Assembly (NCBI GenBank): GCA_025966435.1
Contig: JAICRQ010000010.1
Coordinates: 1 to 20,447, forward strand
Direction: 5' to 3'
Origin: Anaerolineales bacterium
Lineage (GTDB): Bacteria; Chloroflexota; Anaerolineae; Anaerolineales; Villigracilaceae
DNA length: 20,447 nt
A model generated the notes under the pieces. That model saw only the letters and a list, made by a program, of their open reading frames with translations. It was not told the origin of the DNA and searched no databases. The translations under genes and the position numbers were made by a program. Below are positions 1-7,441 of the stretch, piece by piece; positions within the stretch are counted from its first letter, which is position 1; every line of letters begins with the position of its first letter.

Positions 1-150
1 AAACAGGGAGCCTTGCACAGGCTCCTGCATTTGGTATGTGGACTCGATTTCCAGCGTACGCGTGGAAAAATCTACATTGATACGGAACAGGATGTGCTTG
101 ATCTTTCCCTGTGCCAGGTCTGCGTAGGAAGCCGGGTCTTTGAATTCCAT
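1..150 (-). CDS. M1-family aminopeptidase-like protein, N-terminal fragment
   Basis: The minus strand reads open from an ATG at 150 to the window edge, giving 50 residues. The product begins MEFKDPASYADLAQGKIKHI and continues with a VDFSTRTLEIE stretch. A DP-x-SYA start followed by H-x-x-x-x-x-x-VDF-x-x-x-x-L is how leukotriene-A4-hydrolase-type M1 metallopeptidases open their N-terminal beta domain, so I infer that family. The zinc motif HExxH would lie beyond the window and cannot be seen. The ATG sits 16 bp after the homoserine dehydrogenase stop, with a CTTGGAG ribosome-binding site in the gap, so the two genes are probably co-transcribed. An unrelated beta-sandwich protein is not excluded. 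Confidence 0.55.
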   Translation of the reverse strand, partial: MEFKDPASYADLAQGKIKHILFRINVDFSTRTLEIESTYQMQEPVQGSLF

Positions 151-166
151 GTAGGGTACTCCAAGA

Positions 167-1219
167 TTAAGTTGACATTATCTCGCTGCGCGCTACGTTA
201 ACAAAATCTGCAAACAAACCATACGCGGTCTCGACGGGTCCGCCCGCCATGCCTTCGCGTTCGGAAACGGTGATTGAATAATCAGGCAACACATCAGTAC
301 GAAACGAGATTCCCGTAGACGAGTTCATCATCCCATACAGCGGCGAGGATGAATCAACAAGCTCAGGAGCCACGCGGGCGTGGATTGCTTCTCCGGTTTT
401 CTCCACAGAGCAAACCAATTTATAGCGCTTTCCTTCTGCGCTGGCTTTTTCGATCATGTCGCGCGTGATCCCGCGAATGCCGATGGGGTTAACCTGCTGA
501 GGTGTAAACGGCGTATCCATCAGAACGGTGATGAGTGCTGCCACCTTGATCGCCGCGTCCCAGCCATCCACATCGTTGGTGGGGTCGGTCTCCGCCACGC
601 CGACGGACTGGCAATACTTCACGGCGTTTTCATAGGATTCGCCATTCTCCATTCTCGAGAGAATGATATTCGTGGTCGCATTGAGGATGCCCTTAAAGGA
701 AGAAAGCTCTGCGAGCGGGAATGTCTCACGGAAGACAGAGAAGACAGGCGAACCACCCAGAACCGTTGATTCAAATCCAAATGTTTTCTCCTTTGTCTTT
801 GCCAGCGCAGTCAACTCACGATAGCCGTGCACGACCGGTCCCTTATTGGCGGTAATGGCGTGCATGCCAAGCTCCAATGCGGTACGGATATGATCGAGCG
901 CGGGCTGTCCCGTCTGTGTGTTGACGGGTGAATTTTCGAACATGACGTGGGCGGAGGAGTGTTTAATGACAGAAGGGGAATCATCAATGTGGAAAGTGGA
1001 AAGTGGAGAAAGTGACTTTCCACTTTCCACCAATCCAAGTGCTTGCTCGATATCAAGTCCGTCCGGGTTTACCGCACAACCATGTCTCCCTGTGGAAATG
1101 CCTGTGAAAGAAAACGTGACATCATATTGCGTTTTGAGCAGATCCTGTTTGCGAAGCAGAAGCCGCGCCAGCGAACGGGCGACGTTTCCGAATCCGATGA
1201 GGGCGAGGTTGTAGTGCAT
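167..1219 (-). CDS. hom: Homoserine dehydrogenase (short form, no ACT domain)
   Basis: Catalyses NAD(P)H-dependent interconversion of aspartate semialdehyde and homoserine in threonine/methionine synthesis. The 350-residue protein starts with a Rossmann fold (GFGNVA, residues 9-14). It then carries the ANKGP segment typical of the family, an NATTNIILSRM stretch matching the usual GTTN-x-IL, and the catalytic-region pattern ETDPTNDVDGWDAAIKVAAL with its conserved Asp and Lys residues. It ends soon after the catalytic domain, so the regulatory ACT domain of many homologues is absent. I chose ATG 1219 because AAGGAG lies 6 nt upstream; an in-frame start at 1252 would add 11 residues read from repeat-containing spacer. 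A 42-bp heptamer hairpin lies inside the frame at 989-1030 and encodes SGKSLSPLSTFH between the Rossmann core and the ANKGP segment. No aspartokinase is nearby. It sits 87 bp after the kinase-like gene and 16 bp before the aminopeptidase gene. Confidence 0.88.
   Translation of the reverse strand: MHYNLALIGFGNVARSLARLLLRKQDLLKTQYDVTFSFTGISTGRHGCAVNPDGLDIEQALGLVESGKSLSPLSTFHIDDSPSVIKHSSAHVMFENSPVNTQTGQPALDHIRTALELGMHAITANKGPVVHGYRELTALAKTKEKTFGFESTVLGGSPVFSVFRETFPLAELSSFKGILNATTNIILSRMENGESYENAVKYCQSVGVAETDPTNDVDGWDAAIKVAALITVLMDTPFTPQQVNPIGIRGITRDMIEKASAEGKRYKLVCSVEKTGEAIHARVAPELVDSSSPLYGMMNSSTGISFRTDVLPDYSITVSEREGMAGGPVETAYGLFADFVNVARSEIMST
989..1030. repeat. Inverted heptamer array inside the hom gene
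   Basis: The 42 bp divide into six 7-mers on the plus strand: GTGGAAA twice, GTGGAGA, AAGTGAC, then TTTCCAC twice. The outer 16 bp on each side (989-1004 and 1015-1030) are perfect inverted complements around a 10-nt loop. The length is a multiple of both 7 and 3, so the reading frame is kept. It looks like a short interspersed repeat that landed in frame. The second array upstream of the gene has the same architecture with different 7-mers. Confidence 0.8.
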
Positions 1220-1234
1220 GAGTGCTCCTTGCGA

Positions 1235-1310
1235 GGAATTACTAATTACCAATTACGTTCGAGACAGCTTACCTGGAATTAGCAAATAGTAATTAGTGAT
1301 TGGTAATTAG
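1235..1310. repeat. Inverted heptamer array between the kinase-like gene and hom
   Basis: On the plus strand three 7-mers (GGAATTA, CTAATTA, CCAATTA, 1235-1255) face three more in the opposite sense (TAATTAG, TGATTGG, TAATTAG, 1290-1310). The 14 bases at 1242-1255 pair with 1297-1310 with a single G-U wobble, around a 41-nt loop. The TAA stop codon of the upstream kinase-like gene (1307-1309) lies within the last 7-mer. The array fills most of the intergenic gap and could act as a folded mRNA element, but no function is shown. Confidence 0.75.
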
Positions 1311-2008
1311 AGTGGCGGCCAGGGCAGGGCGCGGCGGTCGCGGGGCTGACGGGGGAAGGTTCCCTTCTTAAGGATGGATTCCGAGCGGGCCGCAAGTGCC
1401 GCGAGTTCGCGCCGGGTAAGATACGGTTCAAGAGAAGGGAATAGGCTTTTAATTCCGGCAAGCGGCACAAGCAACTTCTGTGGAATCTTTTGTCCGCTGA
1501 AATCCCAAAGCACAGTGCGCAGTTTATCTTCTTCGTGGAAACAGATCCCGTGATCGATGGCATATAGTTTGTGCGTGCCATCCTCGAAGAAGACGTGACT
1601 CCCCTTGCGGTCCGCATTGTTACATAGGACATCGAAGAGCACAACAGGCTTGAGAAGCTGCCTGTCCTCATCGCTGAAGCTGAAGTAATGGTATTCCGGA
1701 TCGTATTCGATGTACTGTTGGAGCGACCCCGCCCCAAAGGGGCCATCCTGACGAAGTGTGGTGAATGGTACGAAATGAAAGCCGAGATATTCGCTGACGA
1801 GATAAGCAGCAACTTCTCGTCCCGCCAGCGTGTTCTCGGGAAAATCCCAGAGCGGCTGTTCGCCGCGCAATGGTTTATACACAGCAGGATACTCGCTGCC
1901 TTCATGCTGAATAGCGACAAGGAAGGTATAGTTCGATCCAAAGGTAAATTGACCTTTGATCTCATACGTGCCACACTCGATGGCGGTTCGCAGTTGTTCC
2001 GTTACCAT
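1307..2008 (-). CDS. SCO1664-type PI3/PI4-kinase-like protein
   Basis: A 233-residue protein that I recognise as the SCO1664-type family, distantly related to phosphatidylinositol 3-/4-kinases; its substrate is not known to me. Visible kinase elements are a lysine in PAVYKPLRGE (K45, ATP contact), a catalytic-loop pattern FDVLCNNADRKGSH (N131, D133) and a metal-binding IDHG (D152). The C-terminal tail ends in PWPP, as I recall for this family, so the end is probably authentic although its stop codon lies in the heptamer repeat. The ATG overlaps the stop of the TPR gene by 7 bp, implying translational coupling; no clear Shine-Dalgarno is seen. In Actinobacteria relatives cluster with DUF3090, a phosphatase-like protein and the mycothiol ligase gene; here only the DUF3090 partner is present. 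Confidence 0.8.
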   Translation of the reverse strand: MVTEQLRTAIECGTYEIKGQFTFGSNYTFLVAIQHEGSEYPAVYKPLRGEQPLWDFPENTLAGREVAAYLVSEYLGFHFVPFTTLRQDGPFGAGSLQQYIEYDPEYHYFSFSDEDRQLLKPVVLFDVLCNNADRKGSHVFFEDGTHKLYAIDHGICFHEEDKLRTVLWDFSGQKIPQKLLVPLAGIKSLFPSLEPYLTRRELAALAARSESILKKGTFPRQPRDRRALPWPPL

Positions 2009-2493
2009 GTTTGGTCGAGTTTGTCAGAGTAAAAGCGGATGGCGCGCTGGTAGCGCAGGATGCCTTCGTCGCTGGATGTATTGGCAAGACTGTTCAGCAG
2101 CAGTTCCATCGCTTTTGAATGTTTCCCGATATTGTAATAAGCCATCCCAAGAAAAACCTTAAATTCATGAGAATCAGGGAATAGTGACAGGGCTTGTTGA
2201 AAGGTTTCAATGGATTTTTGATATTCGCCAATACAGCGATAGGTGCTCCCCATACCCAGCAGCGCGCTTTTCAGATCGTCGCCACTTAACCCTGCCTGAA
2301 TAGCCTTTTCATAAAAGGGAATTGCTTCGCGTTCCAGACCGAGAAGATCATGGATCCACGCGCATTGATAATTTACCTGTGGGTCATCTGGGAATTGGGC
2401 GTGTAATTCGAGCAGAGCTTGACGAGCCTCTTCATGGTTTTCTGACTCACGTCGTTTTATGGCAGAGGCAAGTTTTTCTTGTAAAGCATTCAT
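2002..2493 (-). CDS. Tetratricopeptide repeat protein
   Basis: A 163-residue soluble all-helical protein made of TPR-like units. The clearest spans GDDLKSALLGMGSTYRCIGE to about residue 110 (an SIETFQQALSLFP stretch), followed by another with FLGMAYYNIGKHSKAMELLL. It resembles small bacterial proteins of the TPR group-5 type, which are thought to be protein-interaction scaffolds. It has no signal peptide or membrane segment. It lies 27 bp after the DUF3090 stop and its last codons overlap the start of the kinase-like gene, so it is embedded between two genes that are neighbours in other phyla. I infer that it acts with them, perhaps as an adaptor. No good Shine-Dalgarno is visible before the ATG. 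Confidence 0.78.
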   Translation of the reverse strand: MNALQEKLASAIKRRESENHEEARQALLELHAQFPDDPQVNYQCAWIHDLLGLEREAIPFYEKAIQAGLSGDDLKSALLGMGSTYRCIGEYQKSIETFQQALSLFPDSHEFKVFLGMAYYNIGKHSKAMELLLNSLANTSSDEGILRYQRAIRFYSDKLDQTW

Positions 2494-2520
2494 GAAGTTT
2501 TAGAAAACGTTGGTAAAACC

Positions 2521-3048
2521 TTAATGCTTATACCCATTCTTCTTTGGGCAGAAATGTCCCTCCGGTTCCTCGGGCTGACCGCACTGCGGGCAGACCGGGC
2601 GTCCGCGCGAAACCACTTCCACGCCCCAGCGTGCCAGCATCCGCACCTGCGAGCGCGACGCCCAGAAACGGACGACGGCCGCAGTTTCCTGGTCGTCTTC
2701 TTCGGTCAATAGTTCTTTGACAAAAAGCACGACCAGATCACGTTCCTTGTCATAGCCGAGGCCAATCTCGCCAACGCGGAAGAGCGGGTCCACGGGCGGA
2801 TTGATACGCATCACTTCTTCCACATAATCACCTGAGGCGTCTGAAAGGTCCGGGTTCTGTTCGTCCACTTGCGCGAGGAATTGTTCCACGCCAATCGCGA
2901 GGGACTGGAGTTGCGCCTTTTCGATGATCACGGTGATTGTGCGCTGGTCCTGAAATGCTTGAATGTAAAAAACACGCTGACCTGGCTTGCCAATTGCGTC
3001 AGCGGTAATATGGTCACAGGGGTCTACATCGATTTCAAAACGCGGCAT
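2521..3048 (-). CDS. DUF3090 family protein with C-terminal cysteine motif
   Basis: A 175-residue protein whose start (MPRFEIDVDPCDHITADAIG), GQRVFYIQA stretch and length fit the DUF3090 family of Actinobacteria and Chloroflexota; biochemical function unknown. The last 25 residues hold CPQC (C153, C156) and a further Cys at 167, a probable small zinc site. Start ATG 3048 has AAAGG six bases upstream. It is the first gene of the minus-strand run and has its own extended -10 promoter facing away from the mutase gene. Its partnership with the SCO1664-type kinase-like gene two genes downstream is conserved in other phyla and is the best clue to its role. Confidence 0.85.
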   Translation of the reverse strand: MPRFEIDVDPCDHITADAIGKPGQRVFYIQAFQDQRTITVIIEKAQLQSLAIGVEQFLAQVDEQNPDLSDASGDYVEEVMRINPPVDPLFRVGEIGLGYDKERDLVVLFVKELLTEEDDQETAAVVRFWASRSQVRMLARWGVEVVSRGRPVCPQCGQPEEPEGHFCPKKNGYKH

Positions 3049-3056
3049 AGGTACCT

Positions 3057-3087
3057 TTGAAAAGGGAGTATACCAGTCAAGTATAAT
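3057..3087 (+). promoter_or_regulatory. Promoter for the acyl-CoA mutase gene
   Basis: TTGAAA (3057-3062) and a perfect TATAAT (3082-3087) are separated by 19 bp, slightly long for a housekeeping-sigma promoter. Transcription would begin near 3094 and leave a leader of about 170 nt before the mutase start codon. Confidence 0.5.
3067..3075 (-). promoter_or_regulatory. Extended -10 promoter for the DUF3090 operon
   Basis: The minus strand reads TGG followed by TATACT, a TGn extended -10 element ending 18 nt before the DUF3090 start codon. No convincing -35 is visible at the usual spacing. The element lies inside the spacer of the plus-strand promoter that drives the mutase gene, so the two promoters overlap. 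Confidence 0.5.
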
Positions 3088-3093
3088 GCAATT

Positions 3094-3258
3094 GTCTATG
3101 TTTAAACACTAAGGACATGAAGGCGCACACAGGATTTTTTACTTGGTGTAGTTCCCTGGCGCCGCCTCCCCGGCACTTGTGCCTGCGCGCAGTGCAGGTG
3201 AGTGTAGTGGAGTGGAAGGGCAGGTGTGTGCCCTTTGTGTTTAGAAATGCCAAAGGAG
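3094..3258 (+). promoter_or_regulatory. Structured 5' leader of the mutase gene
   Basis: The untranslated leader folds locally. GCACT (3173-3177) pairs with AGTGC (3191-3195), stacked on GTGC/GCGC with a CTGC loop. AAGGGCA (3216-3222) pairs with TGCCCTT (3229-3235) around a 6-nt loop, followed by a T-rich stretch. The part from about 3150 to 3235 is GC-rich, unlike the AT-rich promoter before it. I do not recognise a riboswitch class; in particular I see no B12-box, although the gene product uses B12. Confidence 0.4.
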
Positions 3259-3264
3259 ATGGTT

Positions 3265-4944
3265 ATGTACGATAAGAAGAAATTAGATGAACTACAAAAC
3301 TCACTCGAAACATGGGAGGAAACCTCTTTAAAGAAAGCCTTATCATCCCTGCCCGAACGCACAGACGAATTTATCACAACATCCTCCGAACCGATCAACC
3401 GGCTCTACACCCCGCTCGATGTGGCGGATATGGATTACACATCGGATCTCGGGTTGCCGGGCGAGTACCCTTTCACACGCGGCGTCCATCCCACACTGCA
3501 TCGCTCCAAGCTGTGGACGATGCGCATGTTTGCAGGCTTCGGCACTGCTGAGGAGACGAACGCCCGTTTCAAATATTTGCTCGATCAAGGGCAGACCGGT
3601 CTCTCTATTGCGTTCGATCTTGCCACGCTCATGGGCTATGACACCGACCAGCCGGAAGCCCTGGGCGAGTTTGGCAAGTGTGGCGTAGCCGTCTCCTCCC
3701 TGAGGGATATGGAGATCCTGCTCGATGACATCCCGCTGGATAAGGTGTCCACAAGCATGACGATTAATTCACCCGCCGCGATCATCTGGGCAATGTACAT
3801 CGCCGCGGCGGAAAACAAAGGCGTGCCCGCCGATCAGCTACGCGGGACGCTTCAGAACGACATCTTGAAAGAGTTTATCGCGCAGAAGGAATATATCTTC
3901 CCGCCCGAGCCGTCCATGCGGCTGGTGGTGGACACGATGGAGTTCGGCGCAAAGAATGTGCCGCAGTGGAACACAATCTCGATCTCCGGGTATCACATCC
4001 GCGAGGCAGGTTCTACCGCTGCGCAGGAACTGGCGTTTACTCTGGATGACGGGCTGGAGTATGTGCGCTGGGGCATCGCCCGCGGCATGGATGTGGACGA
4101 CTTCGCGCCGCGTCTTTCCTTCTTCTTCAATGCCCACAACGACTTCTTTGAAGAGATCGCCAAGTACCGTGCCGCGCGCCGCATCTGGGCACGCGAGATG
4201 CGCGAAACGTTCAAGGCTAAGAACCCGCGCTCGTGGCTGTTGCGTTTCCATACACAGACGGCCGGCGTTTCCCTGACCGCGCAGCAGCCTGAAAATAATG
4301 TCGTCCGTGTGGCGATCCAGGCGCTGGCTGCTGTGCTGGGCGGCACGCAGAGTCTGCATACAAACTCGCTGGATGAGGCGCTGGCACTTCCCTCGGAACA
4401 TGCCGTGACCATCGCCCTGCGCACCCAGCAGATCATCGCCGAAGAGTCCGGGGTGACGAACACCGTCGATCCTCTCGGGGGCAGTTTCTTTGTCGAAGCG
4501 ATGACGAACCGTATCGAGCAGCAGGCGTATGACTACTTCCGACGCGTCGAGGAGCTGGGAGGCGTCATCCCTGCCATCGAAAAGGGATTCTTCCAGAGCG
4601 AGATTTCCGACGCGGCATACCGTTATCAACGTGAGATCGACGAAGGCATCCGCAAGATTGTGGGGGTGAATGCCTATGCCGAGAAGAAACCGCTGACCAT
4701 CTCCATTCTCGAAATGGACCCGCAGGGCTACAACAGGCAGGTGAAGCGCTTAGAGGAACTCCGCAGAACGCGCGATAACGGACGCGTGGGGCAAACTCTC
4801 GACCGGCTCCGCATTGCCATGGAAGGCACGGAGAACACAATGCCGTATATTATGGAAGCTGTCCATTCGTATGCGACGCTTGGTGAGATCATCCAGGTGA
4901 TGAAAGAAGTATTCGGCGTATACGAAGAACCAACGATGATATGA
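3265..4944 (+). CDS. icmA: B12-dependent acyl-CoA mutase large subunit, isobutyryl-CoA mutase type
   Basis: A 559-residue catalytic subunit of the methylmalonyl-CoA mutase superfamily, catalysing a radical carbon-skeleton rearrangement of a CoA thioester. It contains only the TIM-barrel substrate domain; the B12-binding domain (DxHxxG) is missing and must come from a separate small subunit not in this window. Two positions that fix substrate choice read as in isobutyryl-CoA mutase: Phe89 (in MFAGFG), where methylmalonyl-CoA mutase has Tyr, and Gln207 (in [10 protein letters not shown]), where it has the carboxylate-binding Arg. His244 and Tyr243 (SGYH) are kept. The C-terminus GVYEEP matches IcmA. 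So butyryl/isobutyryl-CoA is the inferred substrate pair; a related branched acyl-CoA remains possible. Start ATG 3265 has AAAGGAG 6 nt upstream; ATG 3259 is an alternative overlapping that site. The stop overlaps the next gene by 4 bp. Confidence 0.88.
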   Translation: MYDKKKLDELQNSLETWEETSLKKALSSLPERTDEFITTSSEPINRLYTPLDVADMDYTSDLGLPGEYPFTRGVHPTLHRSKLWTMRMFAGFGTAEETNARFKYLLDQGQTGLSIAFDLATLMGYDTDQPEALGEFGKCGVAVSSLRDMEILLDDIPLDKVSTSMTINSPAAIIWAMYIAAAENKGVPADQLRGTLQNDILKEFIAQKEYIFPPEPSMRLVVDTMEFGAKNVPQWNTISISGYHIREAGSTAAQELAFTLDDGLEYVRWGIARGMDVDDFAPRLSFFFNAHNDFFEEIAKYRAARRIWAREMRETFKAKNPRSWLLRFHTQTAGVSLTAQQPENNVVRVAIQALAAVLGGTQSLHTNSLDEALALPSEHAVTIALRTQQIIAEESGVTNTVDPLGGSFFVEAMTNRIEQQAYDYFRRVEELGGVIPAIEKGFFQSEISDAAYRYQREIDEGIRKIVGVNAYAEKKPLTISILEMDPQGYNRQVKRLEELRRTRDNGRVGQTLDRLRIAMEGTENTMPYIMEAVHSYATLGEIIQVMKEVFGVYEEPTMI

Positions 4945-5975
4945 AACTACCTGTGGTAGGGGAAGAAAACATGCCTGCAAAAAGTGTTTTGGAAAAAATT
5001 CGAGATGAGGAAATAAAAGTGAGCAAAGAATCGCGATCGTTTAAAAAATTGCAGGTGATTATCAATCCGGCAGCCGGTATTGGACGCCCCATTTTGCAGG
5101 CGTTAAACTCTGGGCTTAAAGACACAGAAATTGAATGGGATGTAAGCATCACGCATAAAGCGGGCGATGCGGAAAGACTGGCGAAAGAAGCTGTTGAAAA
5201 CGGCGCTGACATTGTGGGCGTGCATGGGGGTGATGGCAGTGTTATGGAAGTAGCATCCGCGCTGCGGGGAACATCCACGCCCCTCGCAATTTTCCCCGGC
5301 GGCACTGCAAATGTGATGTCGGTTGAACTTGGCATTCCGAGCAGTGATATCGAGGCGTCCATAGATTTTATTGCGAAGGGCAACTACACGACGCGCCTGA
5401 TTGATATGGGCTTGGTCAACGATCGACTGTTTTTACTGCGCATCGGCATTGGGCTTGAAGCCGATATGATGAAAAGTGCCGATCAGGAAATAAAAAACCG
5501 TTTTGGGGTGCTGGCATACGCTTTTTCGGCTCTAAACGAGATGCGTAATTTGACACCCTCCCTCTACCGGGTACACGTCGACGGTGAGCTGCATGAAATC
5601 GAAGGCATAAGTTGTATGATCGCCAATTCCGGGAATGTGGCAATTGGTGGACTTACGCTATCAAAGAAAATTGATATCAGCGATGGCGCATTGGATGTAG
5701 TGATTTTTCGCAGAGCGGATGTTGCTGCAATGATTACGGTCAGTGCAGCGGTGGTCTCGCCTACTGCAGAAGCGACAGAGAGTCCGCAGCTGGTACATTA
5801 TCAGGGACGCGAAATTGTCGTGGAAGCAGACCCGCCGCAGACGATTTCCATTGACGGCGAGGTGATTGAGCCAACCACGCTGACAGCCAGCATTCTGCCT
5901 GGCGCCGTAAACGTCGTCGTTCCCATGCCAGTGAGCGAAGCTACGGGGACAGCAAATATTGCAGCAATGGGCTGA
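4941..5975 (+). CDS. Diacylglycerol kinase family lipid kinase
   Basis: A 344-residue member of the DagK/YegS/sphingosine-kinase superfamily, which phosphorylates a lipid hydroxyl using ATP. Family motifs are NPAAG (42-46), GGDGSVMEV (96-104, nucleotide and catalytic loop) and PGGTANV (119-125), followed by the usual beta-sandwich C-terminal domain. The exact lipid is not deducible. The first ATG (4941) overlaps the mutase stop as ATGA, consistent with translational coupling. A second in-frame ATG at 4971 follows a GGGGAA-type site and would remove ten residues; the family core starts only near residue 36, so the choice is open. There is no functional link to the mutase that I can name beyond shared transcription. 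Confidence 0.85.
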   Translation: MKLPVVGEENMPAKSVLEKIRDEEIKVSKESRSFKKLQVIINPAAGIGRPILQALNSGLKDTEIEWDVSITHKAGDAERLAKEAVENGADIVGVHGGDGSVMEVASALRGTSTPLAIFPGGTANVMSVELGIPSSDIEASIDFIAKGNYTTRLIDMGLVNDRLFLLRIGIGLEADMMKSADQEIKNRFGVLAYAFSALNEMRNLTPSLYRVHVDGELHEIEGISCMIANSGNVAIGGLTLSKKIDISDGALDVVIFRRADVAAMITVSAAVVSPTAEATESPQLVHYQGREIVVEADPPQTISIDGEVIEPTTLTASILPGAVNVVVPMPVSEATGTANIAAMG

Positions 5976-6081
5976 ACTGTTAGAGTTAGAGCAAAAGGAC
6001 CCCAGACTGACATCCTCAAACACCAGCCTGCGGTATGGCGGTGCCGATGACTTTCAGATCTTGAGCTCGAGGTTTCTAGTC

Positions 6082-6119
6082 AAAAAACAAAAGCGCTGGA
6101 ACCAGCGCTTTTGTTTTTT
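6082..6119. terminator. Rho-independent terminator after the lipid kinase gene
   Basis: Perfect 18-bp arms (6082-6099 and 6102-6119) around two A residues, with an A-rich 5' side and a T-rich 3' side, so it can work in both directions. The 106 bp between the kinase stop and this hairpin hold no gene that I can support. Confidence 0.85.
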
Positions 6120-6139
6120 ATATGAGAAAGTTGTAAAAT
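6111..6139 (+). promoter_or_regulatory. Possible pfk promoter
   Basis: TTGTTT (6111-6116) and TAAAAT (6134-6139) are 17 bp apart. The -35 would lie in the T-tract of the preceding terminator. The elements are imperfect, so this is tentative; it would give a leader of about 40 nt. Confidence 0.3.
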
Positions 6140-6187
6140 ACAGAATATTAAAACAATACCAGCGGTAACGCTGCTTTGGAGGCAGAG

Positions 6188-7387
6188 ATGAACGGAAAAA
6201 AAGGTGTCATTGGAATTCTTACAGGCGGGGGTGACGTACCGGGGCTGAACCCCGCCATTCGCGCGGTCACGATCCGCGCAACCAGAGAGGGCTATCAGGT
6301 CATCGGCATCCGCCGCGGCTGGGCAGGATTGGTCGATATCATTCGAGAGAAGGATGCGGATAACAGTAATAACTACCAAGTGTTGACGGAGGAAATCGTC
6401 CACCGAGCCGGGCGGACGGGCGGCACGTTCCTACACACCTCCCGCACAAACCCGAGTAGAGTAAAACGCGACCGTCTTCCCCCGCATCTTCAGGAAAAAT
6501 ATACAGACGACGTCAGCGACCTGACGGAGGAAGTGCTCAAGAACATCGATTTTCTCGGCATCGATTATTTGATTCCAATAGGTGGCGATGATACGCTAAG
6601 CTATGGCGTCCGGATGTACCAGGAGGGTGTGAAAGTTGTTGCTATCCCTAAAACGATGGATAACGATGTGCCTGGTACAGACTACTGCATTGGCTTCAGC
6701 ACCTGCGTCACGCGCACAATCGAGCTGGCAAACAGCCTGCGCACGGTGGGTGGCTCGCATGAACGAGTCGTTGTCCTCGAAGTCTTCGGGCGGTATGCTG
6801 GCTTTACCGCTATGCTCCCGACGATGGCAGGCGCGGCACACCGTTGTGTGATCCCCGAATATAAATTCGATATCGAACGCCTGACCGAGCTGTTGATGCA
6901 GGACCGTCAAAAGAACTCGAGCCATTATTCTGTAGTTCTGGTGTCAGAAGGGGCAATGTTCGAAGGTGGAGAAATGGTTTTCGAGGATCGCAGCACAGAT
7001 GCGTATGGTCACATGAAACTGGGGGGCATCGGCGATCTGGTGTCCGGGCGCATCAAGGAACTGACCGCCAAATACAACAATGGCCGTTCCGTGGATACAG
7101 TGAACCAGAAACTTGGCTATCTCGTGCGCTGCGGCGACCCGGATGCCATCGATTCGATTGCTCCAATGGTGTATGGGAACCTGGCGCTCGACCTGCTTCT
7201 CAAGAAAGTGCACGGACGCCTGGTGGTACTAAAGAATGGACGTTACGATAATATCCCGATCGATATTGTGACCAGCACAAAGAAAACAGTCAATGTGAAC
7301 CGGTTCTACAACACAGAGCGCCTGCGACCGAAGTTCGAAAGCTTCGAGATGACCCCGTTGTTCATTATGACGAGTGATGGACTCTAG
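6188..7387 (+). CDS. pfp: 6-phosphofructokinase, probably pyrophosphate-dependent
   Basis: A 399-residue cytoplasmic phosphofructokinase interconverting fructose 6-phosphate and fructose 1,6-bisphosphate. The N-terminal phosphoryl-donor loop reads TGGGDVPGLN. The two positions that separate donors in this family read as in PPi enzymes: GGDDT (Asp135, where ATP enzymes have Gly) and PKTMDND (Lys155, where ATP enzymes such as E. coli PfkA have Gly). The catalytic Asp is D158. FGRYAGF corresponds to the sugar-phosphate MGR motif with Phe for Met, and VSEG is present. At about 400 residues it is longer than ATP-type PfkA (about 320). With PPi the reaction is reversible and serves both glycolysis and gluconeogenesis. 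Start ATG 6188 follows GGAGG by 5 nt; an upstream TTG at 6176 overlaps that site and is rejected. Confidence 0.9.
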   Translation: MNGKKGVIGILTGGGDVPGLNPAIRAVTIRATREGYQVIGIRRGWAGLVDIIREKDADNSNNYQVLTEEIVHRAGRTGGTFLHTSRTNPSRVKRDRLPPHLQEKYTDDVSDLTEEVLKNIDFLGIDYLIPIGGDDTLSYGVRMYQEGVKVVAIPKTMDNDVPGTDYCIGFSTCVTRTIELANSLRTVGGSHERVVVLEVFGRYAGFTAMLPTMAGAAHRCVIPEYKFDIERLTELLMQDRQKNSSHYSVVLVSEGAMFEGGEMVFEDRSTDAYGHMKLGGIGDLVSGRIKELTAKYNNGRSVDTVNQKLGYLVRCGDPDAIDSIAPMVYGNLALDLLLKKVHGRLVVLKNGRYDNIPIDIVTSTKKTVNVNRFYNTERLRPKFESFEMTPLFIMTSDGL

Positions 7388-7392
7388 AAACC

Positions 7393-7441
7393 AATAATAA
7401 AAGGCGTGGGCTACAGTCTATAGTCCACGCCTTTTATTATT
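7393..7441. terminator. Bidirectional terminator between pfk and rnz
   Basis: Perfect 17-bp arms (7393-7409 and 7425-7441) with an A-rich/T-rich base around a GC core; loop bases CTA and TAG can extend the stem. It ends pfk on the plus strand and overlaps the rnz stop codon (7437-7439) on the minus strand, so both convergent genes share it. Confidence 0.88.

Noticed and set aside
1279..1974. 231-codon minus-strand frame overlapping the kinase-like gene
   Set aside because: The frame at 1307-2008 carries the kinase motifs and the family C-terminus; this one is an alternate-frame artefact.
3200..3226. G-quadruplex in the G-rich mutase leader
   Set aside because: Runs are mostly of two Gs with irregular spacing; hairpins explain the region better.
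3094..3264. Cobalamin riboswitch before the B12-dependent mutase
   Set aside because: Looked for because the enzyme uses B12, but neither the B12-box nor the conserved core is present.
3838..4629. 263-codon open frame on the minus strand within the mutase gene
   Set aside because: Shadow of the conserved mutase; no family features and rich in Arg/His/Gln as expected of antisense frames.
5976..6081. Possible gene remnant or tRNA-like segment after the lipid kinase gene
   Set aside because: A 19-codon minus-strand stretch reads protein-like and a few bases resemble a tRNA arm, but no cloverleaf or family match can be supported.
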